64,000 nt of DNA. Origin: Antilocapra americana. Lineage: Eukaryota; Chordata; Mammalia; Artiodactyla; Antilocapridae. The notes under the pieces are model-generated. The model made no database searches and was not told the DNA's origin. It saw only the letters and a program-made list of their open reading frames with translations. Below are positions 1 to 10,574 of this stretch, piece by piece. The stretch's first letter is position 1. Every line of letters begins with the position of its first letter. The stretch is taken from NCBI GenBank assembly GCA_007570785.1, contig ML660203.1, forward strand, positions 9,835,524-9,899,523, written 5' to 3'. The translations under genes and the position numbers were made by a program.

Positions 1-848
1 TTAGAGATAATTAAAGGTGGCCCAAACTTCCTATGTAGGGAAAAGTGATTCCCAGAAATTATAGCCCAGTTAGTGACTTTAATTCTCTGCCGCATTCTAA
101 AATTAAACAGATAATTTATGAACACTTGGAGGAAGGTAAAACAGAGTAATGAGCATGAGTTAACTATAACAAGTCATACCAAATGAATTAACATTTCTTG
201 ATATGGGTGGCAAACAATTAGATGAAGTACATCCTCCCATAGATATGATGCATCCTTATTTCAGGTTCATATTTGACAGATTATCCCTAGTAACAGTGGT
301 GATACAAAGGAGAAATAATCGCTACTTAAAGATTAAAATTAGTTGAGTTTGCAGTTGCCTGAATAGTTGTTGATGGAAGGATTGTGTGAACTTAAACAAA
401 GGTCTACAGTAATGAACCACACCTGGCTTTGCCCCTCAACATTTTTATCAACAAATTAGAGAAAGGCATATAATCTATGCCTACAAAATTAATGTATAAC
501 ATGAAGATAGGAGATTCTACTAAAATGATGAATTAACAGAACCAGACTGGAAAAAAAAATCTTCAAAGTCTGAAATATGTATGTTTGATAAGTATGATAC
601 AACTACTACCAAAAGGGAGGGGGAGTTGTCATATTTAAAGGAGGTATAATATCTGGGAGCTGATCAGATATTCACTCATACCTGGAAGTGATATTTAGTT
701 ACTTAATCTCCTTGAGTTCATTATCTCACTTGTAAAATTGGGCTAAGTACTTATTTCACAAGATTAGGAAAATAATATATTAAGGAGCTTAGAAGTGTTC
801 AAAAGGAAACACTCAACAAATATTAGCTATAGTATGTGTACATCCTCA
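1..848. other. intergenic, no gene seen
   Basis: AT-rich sequence with no long open frame. A stretch at about 695-800 resembles the end of an old MIR SINE (a segment like 'cacttgtaaaattgggc'), but too weakly to call. Confidence 0.5.
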
Positions 849-1061
849 AATGCTCAGTCAGGTATGACTTGGTGATCCCATGAACTGTAGTCTGCCAGGC
901 TCCTCTGTCCATGGGATTTTCTAGGCAAGAGTACTGAAGTAGGCTACCATCTCTTCCTGCAGGGAAGGATCCCTTTTGGTCCTCCAGGGATCAAACCCAT
1001 GTTTCCTGGGGCTCTTGCATTGGCAGGTGAATTTCTTTACCACTGAGACACCTAGGAAGTC
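849..1061 (-). mobile_element. Bov-tA-type SINE
   Basis: Reads in reverse as the ruminant tRNA-derived SINE. The + strand shows 'ctgccaggctcctctgtcc', a diverged 'agtactgaagtaggctacc' box, then the reversed tRNA-like head ending 'cctaggaagtc'. The short open frame here is repeat-derived. Diverged copy. Confidence 0.85.
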
Positions 1062-1472
1062 AGTTAGCTGTAATAATACAGCTTTAATTGAAAAATTATA
1101 CTGTTCTAAAACATACAAAATGGTTACTTTTATAAATTTAAGATCCATTATCTAGTGGACATTTTAATTTTTATTTTCCTAAGGTCTATTTTAATTTACC
1201 AAAAGTGAGCTAAAGTTCTAATATTCTAGGTATTATTGAACAGATTGAGTTCACTATACTTTTCAAGATCATAAAAAGTCTCTTCATATCTCTCTCACTA
1301 GGCTTCATCTTTCTATGCTACAATTTTGTTTAGATGAGTCAAAAATTCTTTTGTTAATACTCATAAGACCATGGATATGAGTAAGAACAGTAGTTAAGTT
1401 TGCCAAATCTTTAGGGGTACTCCAGTGTTTAAGTTAAAAATCTTTCCTTTTCATAAAAATACAAACCATTAT

Positions 1473-1634
1473 GGGAATTCCTGGTGGTTCAGTGGTTAAG
1501 ACTCCATGCTTTCAATGCAGGAGTCACAGGTTTGATCCCTGGTAAGGGAACTAAGATCCTACATGCCATCCCACATGATGTGCAGCATGGTCAAAAATTT
1601 AAAAAACAACAACAGAATACATATATATATATAT
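1473..1634 (+). mobile_element. CHR-type tRNA-Glu SINE
   Basis: Starts 'gggaattcctggtggttcag', continues 'tggttaagactcc' and 'aggtttgatccctgg', and ends in an A-rich then (AT)n tail. This is the cetartiodactyl CHR family, older than Bov-tA. Confidence 0.75.
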
Positions 1635-3159
1635 CATTAAGGAGCTCTTTCTTTGGAAGAAGAAAGAAGACAGACTGTTCTGTTTTTACTTTATTGTTTA
1701 GGTCCAACTTAAGCCTAAATTTAACAATGAAAATAGAATTTTCCTGAAGCAAATGGGACTTTTTGTCCTTTCTCAACAGGGAATTACAGGACAAACATTT
1801 AATGACAAACATTCTTCTCACAACAGCAGTCAATAAATTTCTGACAACACTGATTTGGTGCCTATTAGAGGAAGAGAATAACAATAATAGAATGTGGGAA
1901 ATTTCAGAAGCAAAAATATAGTTGGTACTTTTAAAGTTCTTATAATTTAATAGAGGAGACTGAATAATCCTTAATAAATACATTATGGCATGCTTACTAT
2001 TAAGAGAGATTTAGCATGAAGTGATTCTTCTTGAACATTTTCCATTGCAATTTAGCTTCTGGAGTAAATAGAAGAGATGGGAGGGCCAGAAACAAGATAT
2101 TCCTAGGGTCACAGAGCCAGCAAGTCATAGAAAGGGGATTTAAACCTAGGTCTCCTAATTCCACACATGAGATAGTCTCACAGCATTAATCTTGAGGATA
2201 CATCTTTTTGAAATGATATATGACATTCATTTTCACAATGAAAAAAAAAAAAGGCCAGTAAGACTGATTAGAACTCAGAGGATAGTAATGCTCCAGCATT
2301 CCACTTAATTTTTCTCATTTTGGGAGAAGGTAGCACCTGCAACACCACAGACTAAAGGTGTGACACTTCTAAAAACTGATCTAAATAATTAGGGTTTTAT
2401 TCTTCTCAAATATCTGGGGTAATTCTAATATTCTTCCAGGACTTCTCTATAAAGAAAATTTATAATGTCATTTCATATCATAGTTCTGGAGAGACACTAA
2501 AGATTTTCTTTCTCCCTCTCCTTCTCTATCTTTGATATTTTTGATATTTATCAAGATAATACATGCAAATACTTTAAGTCTTCGGTTTAAAAAAAGTCTT
2601 GTGGAACTACAAGGCTCATAACAAAGCACAGCGGGAGTATATTTTAACACACATACAGTCTTAAAAAAAAAAAGTGGTGGCCTCACCAAAGCTTGAGATA
2701 CCTTCCCAGACTTATTTGCTGGCTTTTTTTTTTCATGTTTACCAACATTTTCCCAAATTAAATATTTCTACTGCTATTTCTTGATTTGTAAATTTTTAAC
2801 AGTACCTAATAGAATAGGTAAAGATCTTAAAGATCCAACACTATGTTTTTCCTCCCTTCAGCCTCTCAATATTGTCATATCACAATATTTTAAATTAAAT
2901 CAGTATTTCATGTGAACCTTCTTATGACTCTTGTGTGTTTTCCTTCTGGATCAATTAACTGCATTATGATTACATTTCCTTTCTTATGCAACTTTTTGTC
3001 TTGCAATTAATAGTTGCCTCAGTTTTCTGTTTGACAAAATTTCTGCATCATTATCACTGTCTCATAATTTCCAACAGAAGAGGTAAAACAATCATTTTCA
3101 ATTCAACCATGGAAAAACACCCATGGAGCATTCCTTCTTTCAGTCTGGACTATCCCCCA
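1635..3159. other. intergenic, no gene seen
   Basis: AT-rich unique or ancient repeat sequence. A run of A lies near 2240-2251 and other A/T runs near 2590, 2663 and 2727. ORFs of 60-130 codons have no recognisable domain and no splice context. Confidence 0.5.
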
Positions 3160-3415
3160 CTGCTGCTGCTGCTGCTAAGTCGCTTCAGTCGTGTCCAACT
3201 CTGTGCGACCCCATAGACAGCAGCCCACCAGGCTCCTCCGTCCTTGGGATTCTTCAGGCAAGAACACTGGAGTGGGCTGCCATTTCCTTCTCCAATGCAT
3301 GCATGCTAAGTCGCTTCAGTCGTGTCCAACTCTGTGTGAGCAGCCCATTGGGCTCCTCCGTCCTCGGGACTCTCCAGGCAAGAATACTGGAGTGGGTTGC
3401 CATTTCCTTCTCCAA
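3160..3415 (-). mobile_element. Bov-A2 SINE, two-unit
   Basis: Begins with a (CTG)n run, the reversed tail of Bov-A2, followed by 'taagtcgcttcagtcgtgtc'. The unit recurs at 3307, so two tandem monomers (about 3160-3296 and 3297-3415) end at 'ccatttccttctccaa'. Overlapping ORFs in all frames are repeat-derived. Confidence 0.9.
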
Positions 3416-5489
3416 CTAGGTCTGCTCTATACAACTGTCATCTTAGAACTTCCTTTTGCCTTTCCCAGGTTGACCCCCTCTTTCCTAAAACCTGTTATCT
3501 TTGACATTGTTTCAGTAGAGCACATCCTCCAGTAGTGCTCCAGGAAAAGTGGGGGTTAGTAAATTTTTTATTGCATGCAAGAAAATATCTTTAATTGTCC
3601 CTCACATTTGATAACAAGATTTAGTGTAGAATTCTAGGTTGAAAATAATTTTCTCTCAGAACTTTCAAAGTGCTGTTTCATTGTTTTCTAACCACTACTG
3701 TCAATATTAAGAAATACGCTATTCTCATTATCTACTCTTTTATGAATAATCCATTCCCCTTTCCCCACTCCCTCTTCATCTCCTGTCAGCAAGATTTTTG
3801 GATCTTCTCTTTAACTCTTGTGTTTAGAAATTTCAAGACAATGTGACATAGTACTTTTGATGTTTTTCCCTTCATTATGCTGGGCACTCAGCAGTCTCTT
3901 GTCAATTTGGAAACTCATGTCCTTCATTTATCAAAGATCTTGTAATTTCTTTGATACTTTCCATCCCTTCATTTCTTCTCCATTCCTAAACTCCAGTTAG
4001 TCTAGTGTTGGACTTTATGGATTCCTTCTTCAATTGTTTTAATTTCTTTTTGTTCTATTTTTCTGAGAGATTTCCTCAATTTTATGTATTAATACTTCTA
4101 TTAATTATTTTTGCTACTTAAAAACTTTCCCAGAGCTATTATTCTCTGCTCCCTTTTTTGGGGGGAGCATCCTGTTTTTGCTTGATAGATGCACTATTTT
4201 ACACTATCAGAGGCAGAAGATGCTTATTGTTTTAAAAAAAATATCCTTCTGCTTTCCATATTGCCTGTTTTCCATTTTGATTTGCTGCTCTTTCTTGGTG
4301 AAGGTTTATCTCAACTATCTGGTGATCCTTTGCTATCCTTTCATATTTAAAAGTGTGTCATTACAAAGGTATTGGGAAGGTCTATGTTAACTGGAAGAGT
4401 CTGTCAGTTGGTGGGTTTCATTGCAAGTTAATAAAGTGGGGATATATGTTTTCTTGGGAGACCCTCAAGTCTTTGAAGAAATTCTTCATAGATATTTCTT
4501 CTGGGATTATTCAATTTTAGGTTTCTCTCAAAATGAATTCTCAGCTATCCTGCCTGGAGAATATAAGCCTTGCTGTCAGCATCCTTGGAGTGAAATAGAG
4601 CAAGAGTGCTGGGCAAGTTTCATCTTTCAGCTGTAGGTATCCCTCTGATCTCTGCTTTCAGTGTGGTATCCTCCTGCCCCAGCCTCCTCAGCTGTGATCT
4701 TTAACCGGTATCCCAGTCTGGAGATTTTCAAACTCAATTTTTCACAGAATAAACCAGGGAGATAGAGGAGTAATTGCCTAACTGAGCAGGATGAGGAAGG
4801 GGCCTCATAGCCCAACTTCTTAAATAGACTTTCGGCCAATCCTCCACTTTTTAGACCACTGCATGTCTCTGATGCTACAGTATCTTTCATTTCTAGTGTC
4901 TCAGTGTTCTGCAATGAGAACCTGCTTGCCTCTTGTTAGTATACCCCTCCCAAATATTTGGAATTCTGTTTCTTCAGCTCAACCTTCCAACTTCCAAACT
5001 GCTGTTGATATCCCTCATCTGCTGTCATCTTTCTTATTCCCCTTCTTTGTGGACTGATAACATTAAAAATATTAACTCATCATTTTAGTGAATGGGGGAG
5101 AGAATAGGGATGAAGACATGTGTTTAATCTGTTCATGTACATTGAGAATTGCAGGACTGACAAGATGCTCACTCTTGCTCCCATAAAAAAATGTCAGAAC
5201 CAGAAAACTCAGAGATAAAATTCTGCTTTCATGAAGGTGATATGGAAAATATATGGATCTGAGAACTGCAGTATCTATTTTCAAGTCCTAGTATTATTAT
5301 TTATTGATTGGTTGATATTGATGTTAGTTAAGTTACAAATGTTTCATCATGTATAAGCTGGTGATAATTGTCCCTATCACAGACTATCTTACTTGCAATG
5401 ACTAAGGTAAGATAACTGATAAAAATGTATGAATATACATCAAACATATAACATTTATCATTAACTTGGCATAGTCAAATATATTTTGA
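3416..5489. other. intergenic, T-rich, no gene seen
   Basis: Pyrimidine-rich + strand sequence. It has the texture of an old inverted LINE remnant between about 3600 and 4400, but no family could be assigned. Open frames of 60-95 codons show no domain. Confidence 0.4.
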
Positions 5490-5690
5490 GAGGCAGTGTA
5501 ACAGAGTAGAAAGAGTATGGGCTTTAGAGTCAATACAGATCTATATTTGATTGCATCTCTGTCATTCATTGTGTGATCTTGGGTAAGTAACTTAACTTCT
5601 CAGCTTCGTTTTCCCTGTTTATAAAATGAGTAAGATATTATGAACCTGACAACACTGTAGTGAGGATTAAATGAGATAATGCATGTAACA
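5490..5690 (+). mobile_element. MIR SINE
   Basis: Matches the MIR core in order: a 'gggctttagagtca' segment, 'gtgtgatcttgggtaag', 'ctgtttataaaatgag', and 'gtgaggattaaatgagataa'. An ancient mammalian element. Confidence 0.75.
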
Positions 5691-5691
5691 T

Positions 5692-5914
5692 GGGCTTCTC
5701 AGGTGGCACTAGTGGAAAAGAACTTACCTGCCAGTTCAGGAGATATAAGAGACGTGGGTTCAATCCCTGGGTCGGGAAGATCCCCTGGAGAAGGAAATGG
5801 CAACCCACTCCAGTATTCTTGCCTGGAGAATTCCATGGACAGAGGAGCCTGGTGGGCTACATACAGTCCATAGGGTTGCAAAGAGTTGGACATGACTGAG
5901 TGACTAACACACAG
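5692..5914 (+). mobile_element. Bov-tA SINE
   Basis: tRNA-like head 'gggcttctcaggtggcac', 'gggttcaatccctgggtc', then 'gcaacccactccagtattct' and the end 'gagttggacatgactgag'. Complete, moderately diverged; inserted directly behind the MIR. Confidence 0.92.
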
Positions 5915-6379
5915 TGTTAAACCACATTAGTAATTAGGATCTGAAGTCATCAATAGTCCTCATAAAAGCTTTATATTTGCTCTTTTCCCAGGACCAAATT
6001 ATAAGGTGAGCAGCCCAAGTTGAAAGAGCCCATCATACATATCCTTTGAAGTTGTAACAGGTTATTACTGAGACCTCTTTAGGAATATTTTGTTATGAAG
6101 ACATAAAATTTGTAATGAATATTAAAGGAGATCAGGGACTTTGGAACACTGGAACTACTACTCAAAAAATTATCTTAAGAGTTATATAACAAGAGTTGTT
6201 TTTTCTATTTGATCCTTACATAAACCCAGAAGCTTGGAAGGCTTTATCATCCTGTTTAAAGATGAAAAAATTAAGGCATGAGTGAAAAATCGACTTGCTC
6301 AAGGTTCATTAGTCATCAAGAAACAATCAGGAACTCCAACCTTGGACTTTTGACTCCCTACTCAGGGCTCTTTTTAAAA
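5915..6379. other. intergenic, no gene seen
   Basis: No coding or regulatory signal recognised. Confidence 0.4.
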
Positions 6380-7240
6380 AAGAAGTTATAGTTAAATACA
6401 CATAAAATTTACCATCTTAATAATCTTTTGTGTACAATTAAGTACATTCACCTCATTGTGCAACTAATCTCCAGAACTCTTTCCATCCCATAAAACTGAA
6501 ACTCTATACTCACTAAACAACAATTCCCATTCTCCCTCATTTCCCAGACTCTGGCAACCACCATTCTACTTTCTATGAATTTGACTACCCTAGGTGCTAC
6601 ATATAAATTGTTATCTTTTTGTGACTGGCTTATTTCACTTATATAGTGTCCTCAAGGTTCATCCATGGTATAGCATGTCAGAATTTCCTTGTTTTTAAGG
6701 CTGAATAATATTCCATTACATGTATATACCACATAATGTTTATTTATTCATGAATGGACGTCTAGGTTGCCTGGCTCTTTGGCTATTGTGAATAACGCTG
6801 CTATTGATTCCTGGGTCGGGAAGATAGCCTGGAGAAGGGAATGGCAACCCATTCCAGTATTCTTGCCTGGAGAATGCCATGAACAGAGAAGCCTGGCAGG
6901 GTACAGTCCACAGGTCACAGAGTCGGACACGACTGAAGTAATTGAGCACAGCACAACACACAGTGGAATACAAATATCTCTCTGAGACTCTGATTTCAAT
7001 TATTTTGGATATATATCCACAATTGTAATGCTGTACCATATGATAATATTATTTTCAATTTCTTGAGGAACCACCATATTGTTTTGGGGAACAGCTATAC
7101 ATACTGGCTGCACCATTTTACACTCTAACCAAAAGTATACAAAGGTTCCAATTTCTCCACATTCTTGTTAACACTTGTCATTTTCTTTTTTTTCCCTAAT
7201 AGCTACCCCAGTGGGTGCAAGGTTACTCACTGTGGTTTTC
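6380..7240 (+). mobile_element. L1 LINE 3' part, split by SINE
   Basis: The run from 'atttaccatcttaataatc' through 'gaaactctatactc', 'tgactggcttatttcactt', 'aaggctgaataatattccat' and 'ggctattgtgaataacgctg', resuming after 6959 with 'aatacaaatatctctctgag', 'tcttgaggaaccaccatatt' and 'gctaccccagtgggtg', is the 3' UTR of an old mammalian L1. A SINE at 6807-6959 interrupts it. Confidence 0.8.
6807..6959 (+). mobile_element. 5'-truncated Bov-tA/Bov-A2 SINE nested in L1
   Basis: Starts inside the element at 'tgggtcgggaagat' without the tRNA head and ends 'cggacacgactgaagtaatt'. L1 sequence continues on both sides, so the SINE inserted after the L1. Confidence 0.85.
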
Positions 7241-7461
7241 ATAAGAGTTTTGAAGTCTTCTGTAGAGATGCCAATACACTAAGTAACCCTGAGTCATATT
7301 ACAACACAATTTACAGCATTAACATCCTACTAGATTTAAAACAATGTAGGAGGCAATAGTACACAGCCATTGCTCTCAAGGATTTTATAATCTAGCCGGA
7401 AAGATTATAAAATTATTTACATGCAGTTAAAAATAAACAGCAGTGCAAACAGCATAGTCTA

Positions 7462-7683
7462 CATGTGTGTGCTCAGTTGTTGTCATGTCTGCCTCTTTTG
7501 TGACCCCATGAACTATAACCTGCCAGGTTCCTTCTGTTGATGGAATTTTCAAGGCAAGAATACTGGAGTGAGCTGCCATTTCTTTTCTCCAGGGGATCTT
7601 TCCAACCCAAGGACTGAACCCACATCTCCTCTGTCTCCTCCACTGGCAGGCAGATTCTTTACCACTGTGCCACCTGGGAAGTC
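7462..7683 (-). mobile_element. Bov-tA SINE with target duplication
   Basis: Reverse Bov-tA from 'catgtctgcctcttttgtg' to 'gccacctgggaagtc'. It is flanked by 'catagtcta' at 7453-7461 and 7684-7692, a target-site duplication that extends a few bases further with one mismatch. Confidence 0.92.
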
Positions 7684-8430
7684 CATAGTCTATATGATGA
7701 GTATTATCATGAAAATAGAGAAGGGTAAAATTATAATAGGTTGGGCTGATTAGAAAAGGCTTTAACGAGCACCTCAAACATTTAAAAAGAGAGGGTTTAA
7801 ATTATACGAGATATTTTATATTATTATTTCATTTTTTAATTTATGTATTCTTTCAACAAATATTTATTGTTCTCCACAATAAAGGCTAAATACTGTGCTA
7901 GGTGTTGGGATTACAAAGTCTCTCAAGAGCAAGGGAGAAATGAGACGTGATAATCCAAGGTGCTAACTAAGTACATGGTACACACAATCAGTCCTTTCTA
8001 AGGGCCTGCTGATGTTCCAAAAAGACTGTTATCACCTACTTTTACAATGATTCACAAAGGGAGTATGAGAAGCACATTTTTTTACAGACTATGTTCATAC
8101 CTAATTATTTCAAAAGGAATACAGCTAGGAAGTTTCCTATTCTCTCTTGGGAAGAAGGCAACATTCAAGACTAAGACTTTGTAAATCAGTTATGAGTGCT
8201 CATACCTATCATCTCACCTGAGTTCTTCTATGTTAGTTATGAGTGCTCATATTTATCATCCCATCTGGGTTCTTGCATTCACAAACATGTGCTGGCATCA
8301 CGAAAGCAAAGAAAGATGAATAAATCACAGATCCTGCCCTCTAGGATCTCAAAGACAGCCACAATATGATATTATAAGGGCTGTAATAGAGTAATGAGAG
8401 AACTTCCCTGCTCCCCCCACTCCAAAGAAA
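7684..8430. other. intergenic with short tandem duplication
   Basis: No gene seen. Contains a two-copy direct repeat, listed separately. Confidence 0.45.
8188..8276. repeat. two-copy 42-bp direct repeat
   Basis: Copies at 8188-8229 and 8235-8276 both begin 'agttatgagtgctcata' and end with 'ctg-gttctt' like sequence. They differ at about six positions and are separated by 5 bp. Confidence 0.8.
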
Positions 8431-8640
8431 TCATGTGTGTTTGTTTGTGCTTAGCTGTGTCCGACTCTGACTCCACAGACTATAGCCTGCCAGGCTCCTC
8501 TGTCCATGGGATTTTCCCAGCAAGAATACTGGAGTGGGTTGCCATTTCCTCCTCCAGGGGATCTTTCTGGCCTAGGGATCAAACCTTTGTCTCCTGCATT
8601 GCAAGTGGTTTCTTTACCACTGAGCTACTGGAGAAACTCG
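8431..8640 (-). mobile_element. Bov-tA SINE
   Basis: Reverse copy with 'ctgccaggctcctctgtcc', 'aatactggagtgggttgcc' and the reversed head 'tctttaccactgagctac'. Confidence 0.9.
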
Positions 8641-8687
8641 AGGAAATCATACGCTTCCTTTAAAACACAACATCTAAGCTGAATCTT

Positions 8688-8868
8688 GGCTTCCCCAGTG
8701 GCTCAGTGGTAAGGAACTGCCTGCAATGCAAGAGATGTGGGTTCGATCCCTAGGTCAGGAAGGTCCCCTGTAGAAAGGAAATGGCAACCCACCCCAGTAT
8801 TTTTGCCTGGGAAATCCTAATCCACGGGGTCGCAAGAGAGTCAGACATGACTGGGTGACTAAACAAGT
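8688..8868 (+). mobile_element. Bov-tA SINE with target duplication
   Basis: Head 'ggcttccccagtggctcag', middle 'atggcaacccaccccagta', end 'gtcagacatgactgggtgac'. Flanked by 'tgaatctt' at 8680-8687 and 8869-8876. Confidence 0.92.
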
Positions 8869-8995
8869 TGAATCTTAAAGGATGGCAGGAGGAGTTAATC
8901 AGATGGGAAGAGAAGGGATGAACATTCATAGTCAGAAGAACAGCATGTTCAAGGAACATTAAGTGATTTAGTGTAGCTGCACCTTAAAATACATG

Positions 8996-9415
8996 ATTGC
9001 TATTGTTGTTCAGTCACTAAGCCACGTCCCACTCTTTGCAACCCCATGGATAGCAGCATGTCAGACTTCCCTGTCCTTTACTATCTCCCTGAGTTTGCTC
9101 AAACTAATGTTTGTTGAGTTGGTGATACCACCCAATCATTTCTTCTTCTGTCACTCCCTCCTCCTCTTGCCCTCAATCTTTCCCAGCATCAGCGTCTTTA
9201 CCAATGACTCGGCTCTTTGCATCAGATGGCCAAAGTATTGAAACTTCAGCATCAGTTCTTCCACTGAATATTCAGGATTGATCTTCTTTAGGATTGACAG
9301 GTTTGATCTCTTTGTTGTCCAAGGGACTCTCAAGAGTTTTCTCCAACACCACAATTCAAAAGCCTCAATTCTTCAACACTCAGCCTTCTTTATGGTCCAA
9401 CTCTCAGAATTCATG
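8996..9415 (-). mobile_element. BovB LINE 3' end, reverse
   Basis: Reverse complement of the last 400 bp of BovB: 'tgttcagtcactaagcc', 'cagcatcagcgtctttacc', 'aagggactctcaagagttt', 'tcaacactcagccttcttta'. The same region is present in the + orientation at 13060-13440. 5'-truncated, non-coding. Confidence 0.9.
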
Positions 9416-9577
9416 ATGAGGACTAGTAAGAAAGACAGTGAGTGGAGACATGAGGGGAGCTGGAGAGGTAGACTGTGAACAAATATACTGAAAGTAACAG
9501 AGAATTTACCGGTTTCTAGGAAGGGGAGGACCATGATTAGTTGTTGTTGTTGTTGTTTTTTACAGGAAACTTTGAAA
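9416..9577. other. spacer with (TTG)n run
   Basis: A short unique spacer. A (TTG)n run lies at about 9539-9556, just ahead of the next SINE. Confidence 0.5.
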
Positions 9578-9798
9578 GCTTCCCTGGTGGGTCAGACTGT
9601 AAAGAATCTGCCTGCAATGCAGGACACTGGGGTTTGATTTCCAGGGGGTCGGAAAGATCCCCTGGAGAAGGGAATGGCAACCCACTCCAGTGTCCTTGTT
9701 TGGAGAATCCCATGGACAGAGGAGCCTGTCAGACTACAGTCTTTGGGTTCCCAAAGAGTTGGGACACAACTGAGCAACTAACATTTTCACTTTCTGCA
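9578..9798 (+). mobile_element. Bov-tA SINE
   Basis: Head 'gcttccctggtgggtcag', 'gaatctgcctgcaatgcag', 'aacccactccagtgtcctt', end 'gagttgggacacaactgagc'. Confidence 0.92.
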
Positions 9799-9803
9799 GG
9801 GTA

Positions 9804-10574
9804 TTAGGTTGGTGCGAAACTAATTACGGTATTTGCATTGTTGAACTGTGCTTTTTGATATTGGAATACATTCTTAAATAAATGTGGTTATGTTATATAT
9901 CATTTTAATGCACATATTTGCTTTATGTTTTTTTGCTAATGAAATTATTTGCTGTTTATTTTATATTTATTTTGGACTAAAGAAATGATGTTAGACAAAA
10001 CGCTAATTCAACAGATTTTCTTATTCGAGTTCAAAATGGGTCATAAAGCAGCAGAGACAACCTGCAACATCAACAACACATTTGGCCAGCGAAATGCTAA
10101 TAAACTTACAGTGCAATGGTGGTTCAAGAAGTTTTGCAAACGAGATGAGAGCCTTGAAGATGAGGAGTGTAGTGGCCGGCCATCAGATGTTGACAATGAC
10201 AATTGAGAGCCATCATTGAAGCTAATCCTCTGACAACTACAAGAGAAGGTGACGAAGAATTCAACATCAACCATTCTAATGTCATGCAGCTTTTGAAGCA
10301 AATTGGAAAGGTGAAAAAGCTCCCTAGATGTGAGCCTCAATGAGCTGACCGAAAATCAAAAAAATCATCATTTTGAAGTGTCATTTCCCCTTATTTTATG
10401 CAACAACAAATAATTTCTTGATTGGACTGTAACAGACAATGAAAAGTGGATTTTATACAACTGGCAATGACCAGCTCAGTGTCTGGACAGAGAAGAAGCT
10501 CCAAAGTACTTCTCAAAGCCAAACTTATACCAAAAAAAGGTAAGGGTCACTGTTTGGTGGTCTGTTGTAAAACG
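9804..10574 (+). pseudogene. mariner transposase remnant, 5' half
   Basis: The left inverted repeat starts 'ttaggttggtgcgaaac' directly after a TA dinucleotide, the mariner target. A frame at 9949-10206 translates to the transposase helix-turn-helix region, with 'TVQWWFKKFCK' and a 'GRPS' linker, and then runs into a frameshift and stop at about 10200. Further on, 'KQIGKVKKL', 'LTENQK' and 'EKWILY' can be read in changing frames, ending at 'VTVWWS' near 10560. The residue aligned with the first catalytic Asp (CDEKW in the family) reads N in 'TDNEKW'. The C-terminal half and right inverted repeat are absent; BovB sequence follows at once. Non-functional. Confidence 0.85.
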
